A stretch of DNA of 64,000 bases from Girardinichthys multiradiatus. Lineage: Eukaryota; Chordata; Actinopteri; Cyprinodontiformes; Goodeidae. Position numbers and translations under genes: made by a program. Within the stretch, counting starts at the first letter, position 1; each line of letters opens with the position of its first letter. Shown one piece after another: positions 10,490 to 20,665 of the stretch. The notes under the pieces were generated by a model, which saw nothing but the letters and a program-made list of their open reading frames with translations, was not told the DNA's origin and did not search any database. The stretch is taken from assembly GCF_021462225.1 (NCBI RefSeq), contig NC_061805.1, forward strand, positions 49,817,860 through 49,881,859, in the 5' to 3' direction.

Positions 10490-13400
10490 TGATTGTAAAT
10501 GTCTCTGCTTTTAAACCTCGATTTCAACCCTCTGACCTATAAAAACAATGGTGTATCTCTGTGTGTGAGAATAACACATGGACTTTAGGTTAGATTTACA
10601 ATAAAATAAGAACCAGAGAAACTGCTTCACTGCTTCTGATTTTTTGATTGCAGCTTTTTCCTCAACTTTAGTTTCAGTCGGTCGCTGCAGCGACCAGGTC
10701 ACCTCCTTTTGATTGCTAACAAACCATTTTCTGTACAATCCCTCCACATCTAGTTGTGCTTATGGACATTGAGAAGGAATAGACTCTCTGCAGCTTTTTT
10801 CTACCTCTCGGGCGATCTGTGTGGGCGCTCGCACCAGAACTGCGAGCGGATCATAATGTATTTCAGAGCAGGTACTGTAATCCTGAACATTATGACTCGT
10901 TGCTACACAGCAGAGAACATATTTCACCAGCTGCACTGACTCTCTGATCTCCTCGCAGACCGGAGAAGTTCACCTCTGCTGCAGAGCCAATAAACGTTAT
11001 ATAAGGAAGACACAGCTGGCAGGGCGACATGAACGTATAACATTCGGCAGGTTGGGTTTGTATTTAAAAGACAAATACCAGTCAGCTCCCAGCATGCACT
11101 GAGGTCTGTGGGTCAGGTTTATAGGGGAGTTTTGGGACTGGGAAATGAAAAATGAAACCTGGGTTTCATCCAAAGAGAAGAAATAAAAGAAGACATTGAA
11201 TTTAGTGGTAAAGAGGAGCATGAGTGGAATATCTTCGCTGTCAGAGAAATGTGTGAAATATTCTAAAATTAGTTTAACTATCACCAGCTTTTCTTTCTGA
11301 GCTTTCATCGAGTGCTGAAACCTTACTTAAGAAGCTGTTATACTGGATCACACGGTTCAGATCTGGATCGCAGCAGACGTTAGAACAAGAAACGTCAGAT
11401 CCAGCCGGGCTTTGACCAATGAAAGCAACGCAGCGATGACGGATGCGTTCAAACGTTGGTTAAAACTGGACACAGATCTAATTTCACCTGGATTACTAGA
11501 AGGCAGAACCGTTGTGGACCGTGTTTGACAGAACTGACTTGACAGGATACAGTCACTAAGTTAATGGTGACCATCTAATGCCTGGTTCACATGGCAGGAT
11601 CTTCGAATTGTCGGCTGATTTTTAAAACCTGAGATATCCCAGACATTTCAAAGTTCAAATTACTTTCCACACTTGAGTTAATGTACCAGTTTTTAACATT
11701 TAGAACAAACATTTACAGCAGTAGCTGAGTTTCATTATCAGCATGCTCAAAAAGCAAAAATCTACTAACTCTACAAAGAAAAAGATTATTAGCTAGGAAC
11801 AACACTTTTTTAAAGTGTAACTTCAGGCAGATGCATCCGTCATCTAACATGGACTTTGACTGCTCTCAGTTGTTTCCCACCCAGTCTTCAACCCTTTTTA
11901 TTAGCTAGGCTACCTACGAATCAGTCAAGCAAAAGAAAGGATCTCAAACTCAATAGATGAGCCAGAGTTGACCTGATTTTCTTCAGGGTCTTTGCTTTCA
12001 GCAGCCTATCATTAGGGCCCAGCCATGGGAGGAACAAAAAGGACTGAACTACACACAGGGAACAAAGGACACTAGTAAAACTCTGAATCCCAGAATGCAG
12101 AGCATTAACCCAGTCTCATGCACAGCTCCCAAGGAGCAGTTTCCCAGCTAGAATCCCAGTGATGTTATAAAGGTATAAAACTATATGCACAGCAACAGTT
12201 CTTCGTCTTTGGCTGCAACACTCCCAGGCTGCATTTGGGAGGACGGAGAGAATGTCTTGACCTTGCTGGCTAAAGGCTGCATCTTCGAAGAAACCTTGGA
12301 TCCATTATAAAGTACAGTCTGCTGTTTGCAAACCCGGTGACTGTACCTCAGCCGAAAAGAAGACTTGTCACCTTATTCTTTCTTTCTGAGCTTCTGCAGA
12401 ACAGAATCAGTGCCAAAGACTCCCCAAAAAGAGACGTTGCCCCTAATTAAGTCGACGGGGCAACTTTTCCCTACCATCGGAAGAAGACGGCATTGGAACT
12501 ACAACACCGCATGCTGCCCCTGCTTGTGCCAGTTTAAGCAGATGCCATGTCATTTCTGTTTGGCAAACCAGCTAAAGTCACTGGCCCATCGGACGTGCTC
12601 CACTGTTCATCAGAACGGGGTCACAGTGAGAGGTTGTGTCTGGGCAGAGAAAATTGGTTCAGGATAAAACAATTTGAATATTGTTCATTTCATTGTGTTT
12701 TGCTTTGTTGTTTGGATAATGATTGATATCAGAGTCCCTGGCTAAACTTCCCACCCCTGTTGCTGGTCCTCAGGCTGTAATCTTATGTCACTGTTGGACA
12801 GGGAGCCAGGTGGCATCACGTGGCAAAGCCAATTTTTAGAAATATTCTCCATGCATGATTGCAAAACTAAATCTGAGAAATGTTTTCCTTGTTTTAATAA
12901 ATCTGGATTTTCCAGAACAATATAAGTGTTTTTGACCATTCACAAACACATTTACAGTGAAAGAGACTGTGTTGGCTGCTGCAGCTTCATGTGTCTTTGT
13001 GTTATGTGACCAGCTTTCCTCGCTGTGGTCAGCCAGCACACTATGAGACGCTAATGTTTGTAAACTGCCAAATTAGCAAAGTGCTGCACGTGAAAACAGC
13101 CACAGCGGACACGAGTTTTCTGAAAAGAGCAGCTTCAGGTGACTTTTCAGATAGGTGCTTAAAACACATCAGAAATCTATGAGATCTATGTCAGAACATT
13201 ACTGCTTCCTTTTATCCTTTATGAACAAGAACATGGAGGGGAAGAGATCAAAAATAAAGTAAAACATTTTCCACAATTGCACAAAAATATTTTAAAGAAC
13301 GGTGAGATTTTAAATGTACTATTTCGGATAAAGTCTTCAGATTTATTCTTCCGATTTATTGAGTTTTTAATTGAGTTCTGACTGACATTCTGATGGTTCT

Positions 13401-14220
13401 CGGCAGATACCGTTCAGCTGTTTAACTGATACCTGGAGTCCTTTTTAGAAAGATCTACTTGTTCAGGTACACTGGTTCAGAACCTTACCGGAACACTTAA
13501 TGGAACTGAGATTTAATAAACACTTTTCTCTTGCAGTGACAAGTTCAAACGTGTGCTGTGAAAAAACTCCATTAACATGTTGGTATTTAAATGATGTGAA
13601 ACCCAGAAGAATCCATCATTCTGTCCCTTTGTGAAATTAGCCCAAAAACTGATTATCAATTAATCAACCAGTTCATTAAGAATCAACACAGTTCATCAGA
13701 AACCAGGCAGATGCTTTAAGTTTACTGTCTCAGCTTTCTGCAAAGAGTTGAGAGATTTTTACCTTAGAAATTTTGAAACCAAATGTTTACATTTTACAGA
13801 TTGGTCAAATTTATCATCAGAAATCTCTGCAGACTGGGGTAAATTGTTCATTTTTGGTCATTTATTAAAATTTCCTTTTCAGCAAATCATAAAATGAAAA
13901 ACTTTAAGCAGTTAAACTTAAATCCTAAAATTAATAATAATTTTGAAGGGCCATATGTTAAATTCTAGCAAAGGTAAATGTGTAATGGGACATTTTCTTT
14001 ATTAATTTTGCACACAGATTGGTTAAATAAATCTTTAGAAACAGATACAAAACAGGATAAATAAATACATGTTGACTGTTTTAAGCAAATGCTTCCATGT
14101 CTTATAGGAGTCGCATTTCTGTGGCTTCCATTATGACGGTGAAACTATGAAACATAGAAATTAATCATGCCCACCACATAAACCTGGCTCAGTTTACAGC
14201 TCACATATTTCCCTCCATCA
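10490..14220. other. No gene recognised; possible unclassified repeat at 12.18-12.67 kb
   Basis: The sequence is mostly AT-rich with short ORFs that lack domains. The segment 12180-12670 stands out: it has TATA-like motifs (ttataaaggtataaaactat), a higher GC content and a 100-codon ORF of no recognised family. No matching long terminal repeat or inverted terminus is found nearby. Confidence 0.4.
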
Positions 14221-14413
14221 AGTCAAGTCAAGTTTATTTAAATAGCGCTTTTCAGCAACAAGGCACTCAAGGCGCTGTACATGAGGAAAAACATTACAAT
14301 GATACAGAAAATCAAAGAGAGGCAATTTAAAAAATATATATAAAAATAAAGAGAATAGAATGATGGATAAGAAAATTAAAGGAAAATTGGACAGAAAACC
14401 TAACTAATAATAT

Positions 14414-14914
14414 TTAGATGGCCCAGTCAAAGGCCACTCTAAACAAATAGGTTTTTAATCTCGATTTAAAGCAACTTAGCGTTTCGGTGATTTTACAGTT
14501 TTCTGGGAGTTTATTCCAGATTAGTGGAGCATAAGAACTAAAAGCTGCTTCTCCATGTTTGGTTCTGGTTCTGCAGAGTAGATTTGAGCCATAAGACCTG
14601 AGAGGTCTGGGTGGTTGATCCACTGACAACAAGTCTGTAATGTATTTTGATGCTAAGCCATTCAGTGATTTATAGACTAACAGAAGTATTTTAAAGTCTA
14701 TTCTCTGAGCTACAGGGAGCCAGTGTAAGGACTTCAGAACCGGGCCGATGTTCTCCACTTTCTTAGTTCTAGTGAGGATGCGGGCAGCAGCGTTCTGGAT
14801 CAACTGCAGCTGTCTGATCCACTTTTTAGGCAGACCTGTGAAGACACCGTTGCCGTAATCAATTCTACTAAAGATTAACCCATTAATTAGTTTTTCAAGG
14901 TCCTGCTGAGACAT
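14414..14914 (-). pseudogene. LINE ORF2, C-terminal domain
   Basis: This 166-codon open segment holds the block after the reverse transcriptase palm in L2-type LINEs: 'GLIFSRIDYGNG', then 'LQLIQNAAARILTR', then 'VLKSLHWLPVAQRIDFKILL'. These motifs are highly characteristic of fish L2 elements. The frame ends at 14414, close to the natural end of the protein, and the noncoding tail follows. It is separated from the upstream palm segment by a frameshift near 14915-14925. It would be the C-terminal thumb-like part of the polymerase, but it cannot be translated together with the catalytic part in this copy. Confidence 0.8.
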
Positions 14915-14921
14915 TAGTCCT

Positions 14922-15413
14922 TTAATCCTGGAGATGTTCTTTAGATGATAGAAGGCCGACCTTGTTACTGTCTTTATGTTCCTCTGAAGGTTCAGTTTTG
15001 TTTTGATTCAGCTGAAGAAGATTCTGGCCCATCCATGCATTGATTTCTTCTAAGCATTTACCCAGCGCTTGAATGGGTTCATGGTCACCTGGTGACATCG
15101 TAACGTATAGCTGTGTGTCGTCTGCATAGTTATGATAACTTAAGTTGTTGTTTATTAAAATCTGAGTTGAGGGAAGCATGTAGATATTGAATAGAAGGGG
15201 CCCTAAGATGGACCCTTGGGGAACGCCACATGTGATTTTTGTGCTCTCTGATGTAAAGTTACCTACTGACACAAAAAAGTCCCTGTCCTTCAAGTAGGAT
15301 TTAAACCAGTTGATCGCTGTACCAGAAAGGCCGACCCAGTTTTCCAGGCACTCTAATAAAATGGACTGATCAACAGTGTCGAATGCTGCACTAAGGTCCA
15401 ATAATACCAGCAC
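14922..15413 (-). pseudogene. LINE ORF2, reverse transcriptase palm
   Basis: The core polymerase motifs are visible in one frame: '[13 protein letters not shown]' (first catalytic Asp), '[16 protein letters not shown]' (template-binding motif) and 'NYADDTQLY' (the YADD catalytic pair). These define a non-LTR reverse transcriptase, which copies its own RNA at a nicked target. Frameshifts lie on both sides, at about 15414-15500 toward the fingers region and about 14920 toward the C-terminus. The catalytic residues are intact, but the gene is broken. Confidence 0.85.
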
Positions 15414-15436
15414 TGTGGTTCTTCCACAGTCTGCAT

Positions 15437-16312
15437 TTATACGGATGTTATTGAAGACCTTGACAAGAGCAGTCTCTGTACTGTGGTGAGCAGGAAGCCT
15501 GACTGGAAGACATCGAAGCGGTTGGTCGTTGTTAGGAAGTTGTTTAACTGTTGAAACACAACTTTTTCAATAATCTTACTGATGAAGGGGAGGTTTGATA
15601 TAGGCCTGTAGTTCTGTAGTAGCAGCTTGATAATTGCTGTTTTTAGGGCCTGAGGGAAAACACCTGACAAAAGGGACGTGTTTATTATTTGTGTTAAATC
15701 AGATGTTATTACAGGCAAAGCTTTCTTAAGGAAAGTTGTGGGTAAAACATCGAGACAGCAGGAAGAAGAGCTTAGTTGTTGTATGATTTCTTCTAAGATT
15801 TTGTAGTTTATTTGGTGAAACTGGGAAATTTTGTCAAAATCAGTTCTAGTTGGAGACAACATTGGTACTGGAGTTGATGTGGATGTGTTGACTGCCTCTC
15901 TGATCTTTTGGGTTTTTTCAGTAAAGAATTTAGCAAATTCATTGCAGGCCCTGGTAGAGTGGAGTTCAGATGCTACAGTTACAGGAGGGTTTGTTATCCT
16001 GTCGACCGTGGCAAAGAATGCACCAGCATTGTTAATGTTTTTACTGATGATGTCAGAAAATAAAGATTCCCTTGCATTTTTCAGTTGTAGGTTATTTCTG
16101 TAGAGTCTCTCTTTATAGATAATATAATGAACCTGGAGTCCAGTCTTTCTCCACCTGCGTTCAGCTTTTCGACACTCCTTTTTTTCACTTCTGACTGGTG
16201 GAGTACTTCTCCATGAAGACATTTTCTTCCCAGAAACAACTTTCACTTTAATTGGAGCAATTGAATCAATGATGTCTGAGATTTTAGAATGAAAGTTATC
16301 TACCAGCTCATC
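15437..16312 (-). pseudogene. LINE ORF2, linker and RT fingers
   Basis: This is the region between the endonuclease and the polymerase core. It contains a basic stretch ('KKECRKAERRWRK'), then the N-terminal RT block '[20 protein letters not shown]' and 'FDVFQSGF', after which the frame is lost near 15500. At the high-coordinate end the reading frame enters from the Tc1 insertion point: removing the Tc1 and one TA joins it in frame to the endonuclease segment that starts at 17919. Confidence 0.8.
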
Positions 16313-16314
16313 TA

Positions 16315-17918
16315 CAGGTCCTTCTCAAAATATTAGCATATTGTGATAAAGTTCATTATTTTCCATAATGTCATGATGAAAATTTAACATTCATATATTT
16401 TAGATTCATTGCACACTAACTGAAATATTTCAGGTCTTTTATTGTCTTAATACGGATGATTTTGGCATACAGCTCATGAAAACCCAAAATCTCACAAAAT
16501 TAGCATATCATTAAAAGGGTCTCTAAACGAGCTATGAACCTAATCATCTGAATCAACGAGTTAACTCTAAACACCTGCAAAAGATTCCTGAGGCCTTTAA
16601 AACTCCCAGCCTGGTTCATCACTCAAAACCCCAATCATGGGTAAGACTGCCGACCTGACTGCTGTCCAGAAGGCCATTATTGACACCCTCAAGCAAGAGG
16701 GGAAGACACAGAAAGAAATTTCTGAACGAATAGGCTGTTCCCAGAGTGCTGTATCAAGGCACCTCAGTGGGAAGTCTGTGGGAAGGAAAAAGTGTGGCAG
16801 AAAACGCTGCACAACGAGAAGAGGTGACCGGACCCTGAGGAAGATTGTGGAGAAGGGCCGATTCCAGACCTTGGGGGACCTGCGGAAGCAGTGGACTGAG
16901 TCTGGAGTAGAAACATCCAGAGCCACCGTGCACAGGCGTGTGCAGGAAATGGGCTACAGGTGCCGCATTCCCCAGGTCAAGCCACTTTTGAACCAGAAAC
17001 AGCGGCAGAAGCGCCTGACCTGGGCTACAGAGAAGCAGCACTGGACTGTTGCTCAGTGGTCCAAAGTACTTTTTTCGGATGAAAGCAAATTCTGCATGTC
17101 ATTCGGAAATCAAGGTGCCAGAGTCTGGAGGAAGACTGGGGAGAAGGAAATGCCAAAATGCCAGAAGTCCAGTGTCAAGTACCCACAGTCAGTGATGGTC
17201 TGGGGTGCCGTGTCAGCTGCTGGTGTTGGTCCACTGTGTTTTATCAAGGGCAGGGTCAATGCAGCTAGCTATCAGGAGATTTTGGAGCACTTCATGCTTC
17301 CATCTGCTGAAAAGCTTTATGGAGATGAAGATTTCATTTTTCAGCACGACCTGGCACCTGCTCACAGTGCCAAAACCACTGGTAAATGGTTTACTGACCA
17401 TGGTATCACTGTGCTCAATTGGCCTGCCAACTCTCCTGACCTGAACCCCATAGAGAATCTGTGAGATATTGTGAAGAGAACGTTGAGAGACTCAAGACCC
17501 AACACTCTGGATGAGCTAAAGGCCGCTATCGAAGCATCCTGGGCCTCCATAAGACCTCAGCAGTGCCACAGGCTGATTGCCTCCATGCCACGCCACATTG
17601 AAGCAGTCATTTCTGCAAAAGGATTCCCGACCAAGTATTGAGTGCATAACTGTAGATGATTATTTGAAGGTTGACGTTTTTTGTATTAAAAACAATTTTA
17701 TTTTATTGGTCGGATGAAATATGCTAATTTTGTGAGATAGGAATTTTGGGTTTTCATGAGCTGTATGCCAAAATCATCCGTATTAAGACAATAAAAGACC
17801 TGAAATATTTCAGTTAGTGTGCAATGAATCTAAAATATATGAATGTTAAATTTTCATCATTACATTATGGAAAATAATGAACTTTATCACAATATGCTAA
17901 TATTTTGAGAAGGACCTG
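16315..17918 (+). mobile_element. Tc1 element, copy A (1604 bp)
   Basis: The element begins CAGGTCCTTCTCAAAATATT and ends with the inverse complement, flanked by TA at 16313-16314 and at 17919-17920. The inverted repeats are about 200 bp long (to about 16510 and from about 17717). Each has an outer and an inner copy of a TTAGCATAT-containing motif, the IR/DR layout seen in fish Tc1 elements. It lies between the endonuclease and RT of the minus-strand LINE, in opposite orientation. It is a close relative of copy B at 25429-27038. Confidence 0.95.
16637..17641 (+). pseudogene. Tc1 transposase with one nonsense codon
   Basis: The frame spans 334 codons from the ATG at 16637 to TGA at 17639-17641, but TGA at 17462-17464 replaces the Trp codon found at residue 276 of copy B. 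The stop falls three residues after the catalytic Glu of the 'NPIENL' motif, so the product would keep the two helix-turn-helix units and the DDE triad but lose 59 C-terminal residues. Besides this, I see four amino-acid differences from copy B (residues 14, 27, 65 and 320). The protein would bind the inverted repeats and cut and paste the element. Loss of the tail probably inactivates it, but that is inference. Confidence 0.9.
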
Positions 17919-18690
17919 TACAGTGTTACAGGGCAAAGTGGAGGTAGAAGAGTAAATCTGGTTAAAGGTTTCTGCTGCACCGTCCTTAAAGATGTGTTTT
18001 CTTATCATGTCTCTTTGGCAAACTGAGTCATTGCAGATGATGCTTTCAAAAATAACAGAAAAGTGGTCAGATAGAGCAACATCAGTTACAGACACCTTGG
18101 AAATGTTTAGACCCTTAGTGATGATCAAGTCCAAAATATGTCCCTGTTTGTGCGTTTGCTGTTTAACATGTTGAGTCAAACCAACATTTCTAAGAGTGTC
18201 ACATAGATCTATTGGACTTCTGTCTTCAGGATTGTCCATGTGAATGTTGAAGTCTCCCACAATAATTAAACAGTCATAATCTACACATATCACAGAAAAA
18301 AGCTCATTAAAATCACTGATAAAGTTTGTTTTGGACTTAGGAGGCCTGTAAATATTCAAGAACATGGTTCGGACCGGGCTCTTTACCTGGAGACCCAAAT
18401 ATTCAAAAGAGTCAAATTTGCCCAGAAATACTTTTTTACACTCTAATAAATCTTTAAACAAAGTGGCCCCCCCTCCACCTTTTCTTTGCTGTCTGCTCTC
18501 ACAAAGAATATTGTAGTTCGGAGGCGTCGCCTCTATCAGAATGGGAGCTTCATTAAATTCATGTAACCATGTTTCTGTTAAAAACATAACATCAAGATCG
18601 TGGTCAGTAATGAAGTCATTGATTAAAAATGATTTTCCTGACAGAGATCTAATGTTCAGTAAAGCCAGTTTATATGACTTAGTTGTTGAT
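17919..18690 (-). pseudogene. LINE ORF2, AP endonuclease domain
   Basis: The N-terminal part of ORF2 reads 'LALLNIRSLSGKS', then 'FLTETWL' (metal-binding Glu), 'IYRPP', 'IIVGDFNIH' and 'DVALSDHFSVI' (catalytic Asp-His), the apurinic-endonuclease fold that nicks the target for LINE integration. All these motifs are intact in one frame over about 250 codons, with no stop. The frame runs into the Tc1 terminus at 17918 on its way to the linker at 16312. Confidence 0.85.
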
Positions 18691-19070
18691 ATTAACTGTG
18701 TCTGGTTGTACCTGACAGTTTACGGCTTTTGTTGATTGTTTATTACTGTCTCTTATCCTTTTGGCTTTGCTCTTTCTGTCACGTATAAGCACAGAGATTT
18801 TACAACTATCTCCTATTAGGGGCCCAAGGTTTTCCTGGACATGTTCATTTCTGATAGAGTTACCACTGGGGCCCAGACTGTATCACAGAGAAGTGATTTG
18901 AAGGTCCTGATTAGGAGGTGGTGGAGGTCTGCGGCATTTGGAAGATGTTGGTTTAGTAGCAGGGCCTCGGCCATGGGGGGTGTTGAATGGAGAAGATGTC
19001 AGAGCCATTTGGGTCCCGATTTTAAGAGCTCCTTTCATGTTATCAGAATACAGTAAAGCAAAAAGTGGGC

Positions 19071-19865
19071 TCAGTGGGGAGATGGGAGAGCTCTGTGCGG
19101 TCTGGGTCGGGGTCTGGGGTGAGGGGGGTTTACCAGGGGTGACGGTCTGGGTTTTTGGGGAGGGGGGTATAACGGGGGGTCCACCTCTCCTGTGGATTTC
19201 GGCGGGGAGACCTTTTGTGATGACCTCTCTTTCTCAGCCAACTGGCTGATTGTTTCTGCTGGAGCTGTTGGAGGCAGCGTTATCATTGTTGTTGATACTC
19301 CATGTTCTCTGCTGAAGGTCGAAGCCGCTGGCGGATTATTTACTGAATAGAAGACATTAGATGTGAGACGTCTGACTCCTGGCTTGTTCAAACAGAAACC
19401 ATCTTGCTTGAAGAGTTGTCTTTTTTCCCAAAAGATATTAAAGTTGTCGATGACCTTCACAGATGTAGTAGCAGATGTTTTTTTCAACCACTTATTAATC
19501 ATCAGAAGTCTCGAAAAAACCTCATCTCCACAGAAAATTGGTGCAAAGGGTCTGCTGAGAAACACCTTGATATTGAGACCTCCAACAATATTCAGAAGAC
19601 GAGTGAAATCCTCCTTCAGTCCTTCTGATTTTTTCTTAGCCACGTCATCTATGGCTCCACAGTGTATAATAAGGTTTTCTAGAGACGGGCGTTTTTCTGT
19701 GATTGCAAGAATATTCTCTGGGATATCAGAGACCACGTTACTGGTACCAATCATAACTTCTGTGTTTTTCTTGTTGCAGAGGTTTTTAACCCCATCCACA
19801 GCTGTGTTACCCACTATTAGGGTTGTTGGGCCAGTGGGGCGCTTTTTCTCTGGCAGCTTAGGAGA
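19071..19865 (-). pseudogene. LINE ORF1, esterase-like part
   Basis: An open frame of about 250 codons carries an SGNH-hydrolase-like pattern typical of ORF1 in CR1/L2 elements: 'VMIGTSNVVSDIPENI', then 'LIIHCGAIDD' and, near the end, 'QDGFCLNKPGVRRLTSN', which matches the last conserved esterase block. A Pro- and Arg-rich tail follows. The frame at the high-coordinate end is offset from the N-terminal ORF1 segment by a frameshift at about 19820-19870. ORF1 proteins of this type bind RNA, and the role of the esterase domain is unsettled. Confidence 0.65.
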
Positions 19866-20389
19866 AGACTGTTTAGAATGAAGGTTGTTCTCAAACCTTT
19901 TATTGTTCTCAGAAGATGGATCATTTTCCTGGTTTTCATTCTGTAGTGGAGCAAATCTGTTCTGGAGAGAACTCCATTATTTCCAGCTGTCTCACTCCTA
20001 TCAGTTGTTGTGACAGCAGCTCGCTGTCGAAGTCTCCTTTTCCCAGGGGAAACGGGGGCATTTCTCTGTAATTCTGGCCGTTCTGATTTATTTATTTGCT
20101 GAGATCTTCCAGTGAGTCGTCCACCTTGATTTTTTGGGCATGCCCCTAAAACATGCCAGGGGGGTCTGCTGGTAGGTTTATTCTCAGTGTTCTGATTGCC
20201 GGCTGAGTTGTTGAGCTGGCTGTCACTGTTTGGGATCACAGGCAGAGTTGAATCATCGTTGTACCTCATATTCACCTCCACGTTCACTTCTAGTCGATGG
20301 ATTTTCATCTCCAAAACAGCCAATTTCTGTAAAGGTTTGTCGAAGTCCTCTGTGAAGGGAGACATTTTGTGCTGATTAGCTGGCATCAA
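19817..20389 (-). pseudogene. LINE ORF1, N-terminal part
   Basis: This 190-codon open segment starts close to the presumed ORF1 start and shows a heptad-like region near residues 12-40 ('LQKLAVLEMKIHRLEV'), followed by a polar, basic, low-complexity stretch. Beyond about residue 150 the frame no longer matches the family, which reflects an indel before the esterase-like part. The assignment rests on position and on continuity with the downstream LINE domains. Confidence 0.55.
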
Positions 20390-20665
20390 CTTGTCCTGCT
20401 TTCGAGTTCGATTATAAAAACATCAAAATCCTTTAGAAAAAAATAAAATAAAAATAATAATAATTCTTGGGAGTCACTGGTAAGAAGTTGTTTTAGTCCA
20501 ATATTTCTGTAATTTTGGCTAAGAGATAAAAAGTTAGGAGTAAAAGAATACAAGCAAACAGGGAACTTAGGAGAAAAGCATTTGAGCAGGCAGAGAGGCA
20601 GAAGCAGAAAAACTTTGGGTTGTTCTAATCTGCTTCAGAGCCAGACGGTTTCACTACCAGCTGGT

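Larger units (their letters stand above)
14221..20665 (-). mobile_element. Near full-length L2-type LINE, interrupted by Tc1 copy A
   Basis: On the minus strand, in order from high to low coordinates, there are a 5' untranslated region, ORF1 with a coiled-coil-like start and an SGNH-esterase-like part, an AP endonuclease, a reverse transcriptase and an L2-like C-terminal block. The 3' tail at the low end has tcaagtcaagtcaagt followed by tttatttaaatagcgc. Without the 1604-bp Tc1 insertion it is about 4.8 kb, close to full length for this type. It is broken by several frameshifts, so it is a dead copy. The high-coordinate boundary is approximate and no target duplication was identified. Confidence 0.8.

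Noticed and set aside
19363..19881. 172-codon plus-strand ORF
   Set aside because: It is a shadow of the LINE ORF1 esterase-like part on the opposite strand.
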